A DNA stretch of 64,000 bases from Siphlonurus alternatus (Eukaryota; Arthropoda; Insecta; Ephemeroptera; Siphlonuridae). How positions within the stretch are numbered: the stretch's first letter is position 1; each line of letters begins with the position of its first letter. Position numbers and translations under genes: made by a program. Shown in pieces: positions 24,187 to 35,453 of this stretch. The notes below the pieces were generated by a model. That model saw nothing but the letters and a program-made list of their open reading frames with translations, was not told the DNA's origin and did not search any database. The stretch spans positions 39,566,203-39,630,202 of the forward strand of contig OX463779.1 in NCBI GenBank assembly GCA_949825025.1, in the 5' to 3' direction.

Positions 24187-24734
24187 TATGAATATCCTTT
24201 GCACGAAAAAGTTATTTACTAATATGAAAATAACTTATTGTTTTAAATACATAACAGACTACATAATTATTAGCAAATAATAAATTACAATATCTACCCT
24301 TAGACTTGAGATAATAAAAATATATACATGCTTCAGAGTGTTCACTACAATTTATTTTATAAAATATTCAAAAATGTATTTTTATTAAATCACTGTTTCA
24401 ATTTCATTGAAAAAAAAAAAATCTTTCACTTTTCATCTTGCTCTTTAAAGTGCATGTCAATATTTTTGGTTCTTTAGTAACAATTTTGTGCCTTGATGCT
24501 TGACAGAAAAGGTTCGAAGAATTATCCCTCAGCCCCTTGTGTGTTGCTATTGGATGAAAGGGTCAGAATAGCATATATAGCTATATCGCTACTACTTTTC
24601 TATTGTACAAGTTATTGAGGCAGAGAGGAGAGAGGTTGTTGCTCGTGACGGCGAAGCAGAAATCCATCGTGCGTGGCGGAACAGATGAGGTCAATCCATC
24701 GATTGCCGCTCTCAAGATTTTGCTCCCTCCTTTT

Positions 24735-24832
24735 CTAAACCTCGCTCTTCTCGACTTCCCGTAACTGATGGCCTCCCAAGCGACCGTCTTTGAAAAGCTT
24801 TCGTTGTCCGAGAGTGAAATGCCAACCGTCAC
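24735..24832 (-). CDS. candidate C-terminal exon of beat (weak)
   Basis: About 310 bp below the last firm beat exon lies a block richer in GC than its flanks. An AG at 24833-24834 would allow a 98-nt exon whose first two bases complete the split codon, followed by 31 codons (starting DGWHFTLGQRKLF) and a TAG stop at 24735-24737. The phase fits, but the acceptor lacks a pyrimidine tract and the peptide has no hydrophobic GPI-anchor tail, which many Beat proteins have. The same block also reads as an 83-codon frame on the minus strand (24832-24581) in another phase. It could be a conserved non-coding block instead. Confidence 0.2.
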
Positions 24833-25144
24833 CTGCGTCGCTACTGTGTGACATAACTACTCTTATATTGCAAAGCAAAACGGTCAAACGTATAAAAAAA
24901 ATGTGTGTATCTTTTATTTATAAATAAAAATGCTTACTAGACTGAAAAGCTAATATTGTTCATTGAATAACACTTTTTTTTTTTTTTTTTTTTTGTAACT
25001 TAAATTTTTTTTTATCAAGATGACAATTTCAGGAAATACAACTCACATTAATACTAAATTTCTTCATCCTCTTACTTTTTTTTTTCAATCTTTAGTCCAT
25101 TGACTGGAATGAATGAAGTGTAATTTTAACGTTTGTTTGCTCAC

Positions 25145-25403
25145 CATCGTTGGTGACTCCTCCCACGGCGTCGTGATGCAACACGGAGGCTGGCGGCCAG
25201 GGAGAGGCCTCCACGTCCTCGAGGTGCAGCGTCACGTCCGTCACGCGGTGGTACAGTGAGAAGAGCGAGGCGCGGCAACGCAGCGTGAGGTGGCCCTCGC
25301 GGAACACGGGACGCTCCAGACGCAGCTGCGACACGGCCGTCTCCAGACCGCCCCCCTCCAGACCTCCCCCCGAGTCCACGATCCACGAGCCGCTAGGACT
25401 CAC
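25145..25403 (-). CDS. beat: beat exon: C-terminal half of Ig domain 2 and start of C-terminal region
   Basis: A 259-nt exon with acceptor CTCCCCCAG above 25403 and donor GTGAGC at 25144, starting in phase 0 and ending in phase 1. It encodes a glycine-rich insert (GGGLEGGGLE), then SQLRLERPVFREGHLTLRC with the last Ig cysteine (residue 203 of the joined fragment), and RASLFSLYHRVTDVTLHLED. The last part (PWPPASVLHHDAVGG) is proline-rich, as expected for the variable Beat tail. If the donor were not used, reading would continue into AT-rich sequence and stop at about 25092, giving a C-terminus without a hydrophobic anchor; splicing is the better reading. Confidence 0.9.
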
Positions 25404-28400
25404 CTGGGGGAGCAGATGTACACAGAATTTTATACCTTTCGCCACCAACCCTTAAATATTGGAATGGGTTTTAAAATTATTTTTATTTTTTACCTTAAAA
25501 TAAGAACTTTTTAGAATACAGTACATTAATTAAATGGGCTAATTGAACATTATTGTCAGTGATTTTCGCAATTTTAAGTTCAAATTCTGTAGTGATTAAA
25601 CATTCAAGATAAATTACAAAAACTGTTAAATTAAATTTCTAAAAATTTAGTGAGTTCACCTACCCTTTGAAATGAGTGGATTGGAAAATTCCATAGTCAG
25701 AAAAGATAACAGAGGGATTTCTTTGAGGGTTCTTAAGAAGTAGGTGGAATATAGAGAAATATCTTTTTACCCATACAGCAATTAACTTGAGTTGATTTTA
25801 TTTTTGCTTTTAAATCTGGTTATCAAATTTGTTTTCTTGAATATTATGTTGCTTATTACTTTAAATAAATATTAAATTTTGAAAATAAAAGAACAAAACA
25901 AACGATGTTAACGTTTTCAATTTTGATCAGAAAACAACATTATACATCTCAGCGTGAAATATAATTAAATAAAAGTATATAAAATGTATTATGAATTATG
26001 AACATAAAACATAAATATATGGAAATTAGCAAGGAATATAACTATTATAATATTATAACTTAGCAACTTGTACTCGTAGTAATAATAGGAGCAGAGCCTC
26101 TAGCCCTGTTGAAACTACACTCATTTAAATACCTTCATTGATCTTTGTACTAGCATGAGACGTAATATCGGGTAATATTACAGACACATAGAAAAGGCAA
26201 GCTGGGAAAGCAGAGCCTACTATTGACAAAAACATAAAGTCATTATACAGCAATAAATTATTTCGAAATTAGAATATTAACTTCATGGCATTATTATGAT
26301 GCAGTATCTATTACATCCGTGTGGCTGATAGTATTTAATTCAATTGACAAAACATGCATGGAATTTTTGTATTGCATACTTGAATTGAAAAAATGGAGTT
26401 TTTCTGTCAATTTTTGTTAGTTTTTTACCGTCTAACACCTTAAAATAGTACCGTAGAACATCATAGTTATGAGGTAATTATAAATGCAATATGTATTTAA
26501 TAGTTATGTAATGCCTTTCCCTATGCTTGTGTGTTAATTATTTACGTGACTTTGACGTCACGGCATTTTGCAGGGTGTTTCAGGGTTCAAAAAAAATATT
26601 AAAAATTGACAGTACATAAATCGAGGTCCTCTATCCAAATCTGCAATAAAGTAATTTTATGCAGAAAGTGCGATTTCAGCACTTGGCTCAGTAGAAAGGA
26701 AGAGCTCATTCCATGTATTGTATTCGAGGACTTGCTAAAGAAAGATCACCCACGTACCACCTTGTGGATCATACGTTTGTTGTCAGTATCTGCATATAGT
26801 GCATAATTATAACATGCACACATTGGCAGTGACATGATCCAGACGCATAAAAATGACTGCGAAGGAAAATATTTTAAAATTTTTCTTTTTCATTATTGAA
26901 ATCCTCATGTTAAATTCACAAAGGTTTTAATCCATAATGATAAAAAATTTAAACGTGCTATCATCGACTTTTATACTCACTCTCTATATTATACACAACG
27001 TTGTCAGTTTGATGCAGAAACACAGAAGCTATAATACATAAATAGATACATCATGTGTGCCTTGCAAAGTCTACCTTGGGACTCTCACCAGAAAATGAAA
27101 ATGTAATTTGTATTATAATCCGATTACGGCGTATAAAAAAATATATTTTATTTATTCAGTCGCAGAATAAACCAATTATATAAATAAAACGTTGAGAGGG
27201 AGTGGGGGGGGGGGGGTTGGCAATTTTATTTTTTTTAAATATCAAACTAAATTACAAAAGGAAAATAATTGATTACAGAATAATAAAATAAACACTTCTT
27301 TCTTTGTTGTTCAGCTTTTTTTATCATAAAAAACACGAATTGTGTGAGAAAAAAAAATGTTGGAATAAAGTTTCATTGTGAGGGGATTTTATATAGTCAT
27401 AATTTTACGGATTGTTATGTATTATGAATAATTATAATATTTATTCAGTACAAAGTGTGAAGCTAATTACATTTAAAATTACATTAACGTGGATATAAAA
27501 TCCTGCAGTATTACGTTTATAATGATAATTACATTGCGTGTTGTTTAGAATGATGGCGCAGTACTGACCTCAGGTTGATCTAGGATTAAAAATGGTTAGA
27601 CTGACCAACATAACAAACGATTCCTTCCTTGGTTTAATTGGATTTAATGATATATCGACGTTGATGGATCTGTGGACCAAGCATGCAGTCATTGCCCGTT
27701 TATTTCCCTTGGTTGAATGAGCATGCACAAGCCTCCCTGATGTTCAAGATACAACAAAAAATTTAATAATTAGGTGTGGCATGCAAATTAATTTGAAAAG
27801 CAAAAAATAATGAGATAGTAGTTAACTAGTTATGCTATTTAGTAACAGTTACAACTTATTTCTATTTAGACTGAAATTACATTCGATTCTATTGTGTTCT
27901 TACGGACAAACCTAATTATCTTGTCATATTTTTATACAGTATATAATCATATTTTTAATAAATGACAGTAAAAGAATAAAATTGTTTCATAGCAAATCTA
28001 TATACACTGCAAGTATTTTATATATATGGAAGTTCATTAATGTTATCTAAATTAAAGCTAAATGGAGTACCGACCTCAATTTTTTTTATTGCAGAAATGG
28101 ATAGAAGGTCAAAATATGCTACTCTGATTTTTTTCAGTTTTTTTAGGGACCGGGAAGTATTGCTAAAAAGTTTTGGCGAGGTCGGGTTCGAATCCACGTC
28201 CCTTTTGGGTCCTATCTTTTATTAAGAGAGGCGGCGGCAAGAGGCGGCACTTTTTCTGCACTTTCAATAATTTTTTTAAAAATACTTCCCGGTCTCAGAA
28301 AAATCTGAAAAAATTCAGTGTAGCATATTTTTGCACCCTCTATCCATTTTTGCAATAAAAAATTTTGAGGTTGATACTCCATTCATGCGTATAATTAAGT

Positions 28401-31400
28401 CTACTCCATGGTTGCAATAACCTCTACTTCCATTATTTTACTTTTTAGGTAATGGGCTAAAAATTATGCCAACTTATTTTTTGTCATACGAATTATTATA
28501 GGTTAAACATGCAGCCATGTACGTTTTTATGAAAACTACAACTTTAAAAAAAATCATTAATGCCATGAGATCTTTAATTAACATGCGGACCGTTTCCATT
28601 CAACTTCACAATGGAACTGTGACTATATCAGATGGAGGATGAGCGAGTGTTGACATTGGCCAACATGTCAGCGAGATTTTTCCCGCCAGCAGCAAACATT
28701 GTCCCTCTCGAGAGCCATTATTAGCTCGGGTGTAATTAGAAAGCTCCGCATTGTCAGCTGACCCGTTGGTCATTCAAACGTAAACAAATGAATTACGAAA
28801 TGGACTATAATATCTATTGTAACTACATGATTTAATTATGTAAAGCATGTCTATGTCAATAATATTGCATAATATGTAGTTATAATTTAACTATGTAATT
28901 AATGTAATATCTCTAAGCCTATATAGTGTGGGCTGTAATGTTTCCAGCCTATAAATTTGATTGAATAATATTAATTATGTTTTGCTTTTTTAATTATGTA
29001 AAATCTATGTATGTATTACAAATAATTATTCAAGGAATTAAATAATATTAATTTGACATTTGGCAATAACAGCACGCAATATCATCCACATTGATACGTA
29101 TAAGGTGGTTTTCCATGGAGCGGGAATAAGCGAGAAAATCGCGTGCGCAAGCAGCCAATCTTCGCCGCGCGGGGAGCGAATTTATCGCCGACATGGCCAC
29201 CATACCATATTGAAGCAAGTACGCCTTTCCCACCTCGCTTGACATCACTCCATGGAAATACACTTAAAGGTGATGCAGAACGGGGTTATATAAGCGGTGC
29301 GAAAGCACTGACCTGAAAATCGTATGGCGATAATGTTGGAGACACTGCATGACTTTCTCGCTCAAAATACCGATTCTTGGAAATATTATTTAATTTGTTT
29401 TCGAACGGTGACCCAGCATGCAAGATGCCATATTTTTATATAAGCTGGGATCATAGGCTCCAATCTCGCAATGTTTATAGAAATAAATATAATATATAAT
29501 CCCGTTATATGCTTAATGTTTCATATGGTTACATCGATAGATATTTTCGAAACCAAAAAATCTAAGGTAAAATGAGCATTCTGAACTGATCTCTAAGATT
29601 ATCTCGCACCCATATTACATGCTATTAACGTAACAAGATGGCGTCGCGCGCACTCACCTGTACGCCGTTGAGGAACCACGTGAGGTTGGCTGCCGGGAAG
29701 GACGAGGGTGACGTGCAGTTTGCCGCAACCGCCTCGTCCGTCGAGTAGCGCAGCTTGTCAATCGTGATGTCCGGCACGTCCTGCGGCACGTCTGGACATG
29801 GAGCGACACGTCAGCGAGATTGTCACGAGCTTACCTGACGTGTCCACTCACCAACGACGAGCATCAGCGCCGACTTGACGTCCGTGTGGAAGAGCGGCGC
29901 GTCCGCCGACACCTCGCACTTGTAGAAGGCCGTGAGCTCGCGCTGGACGTCGCTCAGCACCACCGCCCGCGCGCCTGACCGGGACACCTGCAGGACACAC
30001 CGAGGACAGTAGGGCGTTAATGAAGGGAGGTACAAAGAGATTTAATTTGGAGTAAAGTTTTGTTTACGATGGCTGGTATTTCATCATAAATTTATGTAGG
30101 TGCAATGTATTTCTAATTTTAATGTTAAATGTTTATCCTTTAATCCTCTTAATTATTTTATGTAAATAATATGTTTATACTTTATACATTCAAACGTATA
30201 GACATTGGGAGAGGTTTATTACCCTCCAGCACTTTTCCAATTTATAAAATTATAGAATTCTTACAAAAACTTTTAATAAATATTTATAAATTACATAATA
30301 TTTGCATTGAAGGTGTTTATAACATTAAAAATCCTGTTCTCTGTAACTTCAATTCAATAATTAACACATAACTTTTTAAAATATTAAAAAGTAAGGCGTT
30401 TTTGAATCTTTTTCAAAAACAAAATAAGTTTTTATTTAAGTTTTTGTGAGAGGTATTTTATTTTTCTTAAGTGCTTGGTATGTTGTAGAAGGAGAAACTT
30501 TTCTGCGTTAAGTTTTTCTTGTAATGGTTTTATGTCGTTACAGATGGCGCGCGCTTTTATTGCCAGCGTGATGGCAGCTGCAAAGCGGGTTGCAGCGAGC
30601 AGCTGTTGCCTGGTGGTCTGCAAACTGGCCGGGGACTGATGGACGTTTGCTTGACGAACTTAGTCCCAGTCATCAATTGGACAGGCACATTAACCTGGAC
30701 ACTCACTCTGGACAGTTCCTATATTTATATATTAACACGAGCAGATATAACTGTCCGGCTCCTGAACTGACCGAAATCTGTCCCGGAAGACTGGAATCCT
30801 CAATATTAATTGACAGGCAAATTGTTCTTAAGCAGTTCTTAAACACCATTTTTTTCTGCCCATAAAGCCCCGGACACGAGCTATTCAGTTAGGGACTGTG
30901 ATTTTTTTTTTTTTTTTTTTATTATTAATGCAGCTGTTCATTTAAGTGAAATTCGTTTCTTGCCTGCAAGTTGCTTAACCGTGCCAAGCATTACAGCCAA
31001 TCAGGAAAATGGATTTCGTTAATAACAAAGATGGTCAGTAAGGGAGAAAGCTCAGCTAAACTTAGAATCACCTTCTCCGATAATGCCACAAACACTAACT
31101 CTTTTCGTGCCTCGTGGCGATACGTATATTACTGTAGCTTCGGTGAACGAATCCCCGTATTATTATTTACGTTATTTGAATTTCCCGCTTTTTTCGAGAC
31201 GGTCGCCCCTCCGTCAACAGGTTAGCGAGGCGTGACTCGTTAGCGTTTCCACACGACTGCAAGCGTAGACAGTCGTTCGAAAAGACGAGTGACTCCAATT
31301 AGCGAGAAAAAAAATACGTGAAGCCTATCATGCGTAACATCAACATTAATTGTAAACAAATTTTCTTGCAGATAACGAAGACTTTGTTAAAATCAAAATT

Positions 31401-33636
31401 TACATAATATTTAATTAAAAATAACATTACGTAGCTGAGTTGATTAGAACGCCAGCAGATCCGGTTGAGTTGAGAGGAGGGTCTGACAAATTATCTTGCG
31501 CGATCGTTCTCTGCTACGACTTAATTGCAAACTGAGAAACACGACGATGATGTATCACAAAGAAGACTGTTATCAAAGATGACTCAATTTTGTATTATTA
31601 TTACATTATATTTCAGTAGTGATTACTCGTTTCTTTATTTTATTTTCTCTTTGTTTTTTCAATTGAATTTTAAAATTTTGTTTGCTGTTTGCATTTTTAA
31701 CACAATCAGTGTTCCAGTTCTTATACATATTTCACCATTGAATAAACTGTGGGATTTTCATCCTTTTAAAATTCATTTTTGTACATATACAGTTATTGCC
31801 AGAGAAAGGATAAAGGTTCCAAGATGTCTACAGCAAAAAAGGGTAGTAAACAAATTCCACCTTTGGATGCAAATTATGTGTTCATTTTGCAAAGTACAGT
31901 GTACTGATTTTTTATACAAGATAATAACTTGGAACAGGCCGTTTTATTATTTACTGTACATTATATTCATTTATTTATTTTATTTATTTATTATATTTAT
32001 TCAAAAAACAGACTACAGGTTAGGTAATCCGATTATAAAGAATACAATAGTTCATACAAATTCTTACAATTAGTTAAAATACACACGTAAAAAAATTATT
32101 ATATAACTAAAGTCTTGGTAACATCCATCTAAATTGTTTCTAAATCCACTTTTTTTAAAGTTATTTCAATCAACTAACAAGTAAGTGTAAGTAGCAAAAC
32201 AGTATTTTAGTTTACACAAGCAAAAATATGCTGAAATAATCATGAACAAGTGCAATCATTATTATACATACCAGTTTTTTTTTTTTTATAATAAGTCCGT
32301 CTCAATGCAGACATGTTTACATGCTTGAGCTAAGTCTATCGATTAGAAAGTTTTTACCATTGTAGCACTTAATTTAAGTCCTAACCCAGCTAATTCTCTA
32401 CTCTATCTAGGAAATGTATACTGCATGTAATCACAAAATCCTATTTTGACCCACTTTACAGCAATATTTATAAAAAGAGTGATTCAGAAATGTCCAAGGA
32501 AAATAAACTGGTTCTCACCAACCGTGTAGTTGTAAGTGAGTTATGAGCTAAAACTAACCGTGGTTATCTAGAAACCTGGTTATTCTCCATCGTGAAACGC
32601 ACCCATTAAATTATAGTTTTATATCGCTAAAAAAGTTGCTGCACTCTATTGATGATACGAGTTGAAACATGCAGCCTGCATTTCTGGAGTGTCTCACCCA
32701 GTGAAATTCCCAAGCCTTCTTAAGAAAAAGTTCATAATTTATATAAAGAATATCTAAAATTATATAAAGAACTTATATTTTTCCAAAAGAATTGTATCTA
32801 TAAGAAACTTTTTAATTTAAATACCTGAATAAAGTGTACATATTTTTACATTTTTATTTAAAAAAGTCAAATGTTGTAATAAATAAAAAAACATTTCTAT
32901 TCTTTTTCCATCAAAACAAATTTAAAAGTCATTTTTTTAAAAATTGTCTTTTCTTTTTACTGTAAATTATACTACCATTTTTTTTAGTAAAAAAGAATAA
33001 AGGAGAATTTTAACTAATACTTTGAGCGAACTGACGAAGAGAGAACGCAACAACAGCTCAGCGAAATGAAGGAGACGAGAGAAGAGAGGGTGCTTTACAT
33101 ATGAGGCGAATTGGAAGCGAGAAATGTTGCGCTGTGAGGAGGTTAAATGGAATTTTAAAAGGCTCGGGGATATTTATTGAGCCGCCTGCAGCAAGCGGGG
33201 AAAAGCTGCGAGAGATGCTCTCAGCTGACGAATGGTAGAAGTGGGGCTCGCGGCGTCATGAGTAAGAGAGAGCTCAAAAGAACATAGAATATATTTTATA
33301 GTTATATTCAATTGTGTTTACATTATATTGTGTGTATAATATAAACGCAGTACATAAAATTTTACATGCGGTTGCACATATACAATATAAATTACAATGA
33401 GACAAGAGCTGTTTATATACTTACGTCCACGTTGACTCCGGGCAGCGGGAAAACACGTGTGGGAGGCGCCTCCTTGGGCACGAAGCGGTAAAACTCATCG
33501 TCGCCCTTGTACCACTTGATGGAGTAGAGGGCGGCGCGCTCCAGGTCGTACTCGCACACCAGTTTGACGCTCTCGCCGCGCCGCACCGCCTCGGGTACCT
33601 GCAGTCTCACGTCCCGCAGGCCCCGCACCCCGCCAC
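25145..33636 (-). CDS. beat: Beaten-path (Beat) family Ig-domain protein, partial gene (four exons)
   Basis: Beat proteins are secreted or membrane-anchored immunoglobulin-superfamily ligands of Side receptors; they act in motor-axon guidance and synaptic matching. Four minus-strand exons (33636-33425, 29987-29852, 29791-29658, 25403-25145) are joined by GT-AG introns with matching phases and give 247 uninterrupted codons. Ig domain 1 has Cys27, the Trp41 motif YSIKWYKG and Cys94 in FYKCEVSADAPLFHTD. Ig domain 2 has Cys141, Trp154 (LTWFLNG) and Cys203 (LTLRCRA). Possible N-glycosylation sites are N140 and N151. The strings VPEAVRRG, KEAPPTRVF and EVSADAPLFHTD are typical of Beat; from memory they look closest to the Beat-V group, which is tentative. 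The fragment enters in phase 1, so a 5' exon (signal peptide) lies at higher coordinates, and it leaves in phase 1, so a C-terminal exon lies at lower coordinates. Neither is identified with confidence. No stop or frameshift is seen. Confidence 0.93.
26436..26557. repeat. short diverged repeat, relative of 62350
   Basis: ACACCTTAAAATAGTACC, TCATAGTTATGAGG, then TTACGTGACTTTGACGTCAC. It has the same order of blocks as at 62350-62455 but weaker inverted pairing. It lies in the 4.3-kb beat intron and contains one TGACGTCA. Confidence 0.35.
28064..28380. mobile_element. palindromic MITE, core family D, in a beat intron
   Basis: Ends GGAGTACCGACCTCAA and its near-inverse TTGAGGTTGATACTCC. The arms carry TTATTGCAGAAATGGATAGA and ATGCTACTCTGATTTTTTTC with mirrored counterparts. 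The centre (GGTTCGAATCCACGTCCC) resembles a tRNA B box, but no A box is present. It lies within the 4.3-kb beat intron. Confidence 0.8.
28590..28790. promoter_or_regulatory. candidate intronic regulatory block
   Basis: A non-repetitive, GC-balanced stretch with no open frame in an AT-rich intron. Contains homeodomain-type GTAATTAG, GAGAGCCATTATTAGCTC, an E-box CAGCTG and TTTTTCCCGCC. Called only from composition and motif density. Confidence 0.3.
29102..29268. mobile_element. AAGGTGGATT short element, CATGGAAAT subfamily, near a beat exon
   Basis: Left end AAGGTGGTTTTCCATGGAGC and right end CTCCATGGAAATACACTTAA are inverted copies. The interior GGGGAGCGAATTTATCGCCG and ACATGGCCACCATAC match the other members. 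It lies about 400 bp from the exon at 29658. Confidence 0.75.
29658..29791 (-). CDS. beat: beat exon: N-terminal half of Ig domain 2
   Basis: A 134-nt internal exon with acceptor CATGTCCAG and donor GTGAGT at 29657. The first two bases complete the split Asp codon; 44 codons follow, ending in phase 0. The peptide includes VPDITIDKLRYSTDEAV, then AANCTSP with the first cysteine of the second Ig domain and a possible glycosylation site, and NLTWFLNGVQ with the core tryptophan and a second possible glycosylation site. The pattern of Cys followed about 13 residues later by W-F-x-N-G is that of the second Beat Ig domain. Confidence 0.92.
29852..29987 (-). CDS. beat: beat exon: C-terminal half of Ig domain 1
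   Basis: A 136-nt internal exon with acceptor TCCTGCAG and donor GTGAGT at 29851. It starts in phase 0 and leaves one base (G) that completes an Asp codon with the next exon. The encoded stretch includes ARAVVLSDVQRELTAFYKC and EVSADAPLFHTDVKSA, the F-strand cysteine region and signature tail of the first Ig domain. The following intron is only 60 bp (29792-29851), in contrast with the kilobase-sized introns on either side. Confidence 0.93.
29988..33424 (-). other. beat intron, 3.4 kb
   Basis: Bounded by a GTAAGT donor and a CTGCAG acceptor on the minus strand. GC-richer islands at 30535-30640 and 30990-31300 and a purine-rich block at 33000-33260 have no supported exon. The 182-codon plus-strand frame at 31525-32073 is AT-driven and not taken as a gene. 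Confidence 0.85.
33425..33636 (-). CDS. beat: beat exon: N-terminal half of Ig domain 1
   Basis: A 212-nt internal exon. The acceptor is a pyrimidine-rich stretch ending CCCCAG just above 33636; the donor is GTAAGT starting at 33424. The incoming codon is split after one base, followed by 70 codons, ending in phase 0. It begins GGVRGLRDVRLQVPEAVRRG and contains the first Ig cysteine (LVCEYD, residue 27) and the core tryptophan (IKWYKG, residue 41). It ends PLPGVNVD, the usual border before the second half of this domain in Beat proteins. GC content is far above the flanks. The upstream exon that should supply the signal peptide was searched for on the minus strand above 33.6 kb and not found convincingly. 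Confidence 0.92.
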
Positions 33637-34144
33637 CTGGGGAAATGGGAAGAGGTGGGGTTAGTTCGTCTGGGACGTCTGGAGAACATGGGAGACCAGA
33701 TGTAGCGCCATCTAAGTCTAGGGACCAAACGGGACAAAGTTTGTGCCATCTAAAGCATCTGGAGACTTTATAGGTTAAGGTTAATGTCATCAGGGGACTT
33801 GGGCAACATGAGGGTCAAGTAGAAAATTTCATATTTTGTAAAACTTTCAGATATTTTTCTAACAAAGTTTGTATTCTTTACAATGATGTTACAACGTTTT
33901 GCAGCATTATGTAAGTAGTAATTAACGGTTGGTAAAAATTACAGTAAGAAGGTCGTACTTCCTTCCATCCAGATTCTGAAAACATATTTTTTGACATACA
34001 ATCATGCTGAAAAACGTTGTAACATCATAATCATGTTACAAACTCCTGTTCTAGCACACAGAACTTCATCAGAAAATTTACCAAATATCAATGGTGTCTT
34101 GCTTCCCGGGGACAGTACACCGACAGCGTCAGGATGGTGTAACG

Positions 34145-34146
<2 letters not shown>

Positions 34147-34224
<78 letters not shown>
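34147..34224. repeat. (AT)n microsatellite
   Basis: 78 bp of pure AT. Confidence 0.98.
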
Positions 34225-34226
<2 letters not shown>

Positions 34227-35259
34227 AACCACAGGTACTTCTATTTACTATAATTATTACTAACTAAAGCTACTCGAAACTTCCGAAACCCTGACGAGGC
34301 GATTAGGCAGCGCCTGCAGCTATCAATGGTATGCAACCAGTTGGACAGTTCTGTAAGTTGTGCAGCATATACTACAGGGGCTATGCACATCCGCCATTAA
34401 TTAGAGGAGACATCATTCTACACTGGCCCATTTCATTTCTCCCACTATCGATCGTTTCTGTAGATTGCCTTATTATTTTCATTAGTATGCTTTTTTTCTT
34501 TTTTAATAATATTTTTTCGCTTTTATTTTTCAAATATTTCTTTTTTATTTAATCAAGAAGAAAATTAATATATTTTACAAAATATATATTACGTAGATGG
34601 TATTATATTACCATAGTATGGATAAAAGTAATATGTTAGTAAATATTTAAATTTTGTCAATAACATTTTTTTAAACTTTTTATTAATTAAAGATTTCCAT
34701 CATGCTGATGTGGTATGTGTCCTTCAAGTATATTGCTACTTTTAGTAGTAAAAAAAAAAAATTAATTACTTTTAATAATGATCTGCGAATTTTATATTAA
34801 AAATTCCTTTGCGAGCCATAAATATGGTGCTGGCGGCTGCAGTGCGTGGAATATTGATGTCCACGATCAATAGGGTGATACCAGCAGCAGTAGCCGTCTT
34901 GTCCCCCGGGAGCGCCGAGATTGTACCCCCGGGGGGGGGGGGGGGCTTTGTCACACGGACCATTTGTTTACTGGAACCCACCAACAATGGATGTAACTCA
35001 ACAATCAATTCATACAAACACCATTACCCAGAATATCAAAATATATATATCGTTGTGCGTTATTATAATAGCAACTTTTAGATTTAACATAATTCATTCT
35101 AAGTTTATAATATAAACTGGTGTACTGAATTGATGAGGTGTAGTCCATTACTAACAGGTCACGATACAGTGAACATCTGGGACATCAAGGTTCACGTGCC
35201 ATGTCTTGTGTACATTACAAATGACAAAAAAAAAAAAAAAAAAAAAAAAAAAACACGCG

Positions 35260-35453
35260 TTAAGGATGATTCACATGAGCGACAACAGCGATGCGACGCG
35301 ATTTTGTCGCACAAGCTTTGAAATCCTTCACAGCAAGCAAATTCGCCGAGCAAATTTCGATGCCCTTTTTAATCACCAATAGATGCTGTAGCAAGTGCGC
35401 ACTATTTACGTCACATCGCAGTTTGGGAATCTTGCATGTAAATCCACCTTTAA
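35260..35453. mobile_element. AAGGTGGATT short element, TTCACATG subfamily
   Basis: Left end TTAAGGATGATTCACATGAG and right end CATGTAAATCCACCTTTA are inverted. The interior contains GCGATGCGACGCGATTTTGT and TAGCAAGTGCGCACTATT, shared with the copy at 44231. A 28-base poly(A) run lies directly before it. Confidence 0.75.

Larger units (their letters stand above)
25404..29657 (-). other. beat intron, 4.3 kb
   Basis: Bounded by a GTGAGT donor and a CCCCAG acceptor on the minus strand. Contains the MITEs at 28064 and 29102, the diverged repeat at 26436, a G-run at about 27207, and a GC-richer non-coding block at 28590-28790. Confidence 0.85.

Noticed and set aside
28175..28200. tRNA B-box-like GGTTCGAATCC
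   Set aside because: It lies in the loop of a palindromic MITE, with no A box, no acceptor stem and no cloverleaf.
31525..32073. 182-codon plus-strand frame
   Set aside because: It is AT-driven (Phe, Ile, Tyr, Leu-rich), lies in a beat intron on the opposite strand, and has no domain or splice support.
34809..35081. 90-codon frame with an Ala-rich start that could look like a signal peptide
   Set aside because: Wrong strand for beat, runs into a G17 homopolymer and then AT-rich sequence, with no donor in the needed phase.
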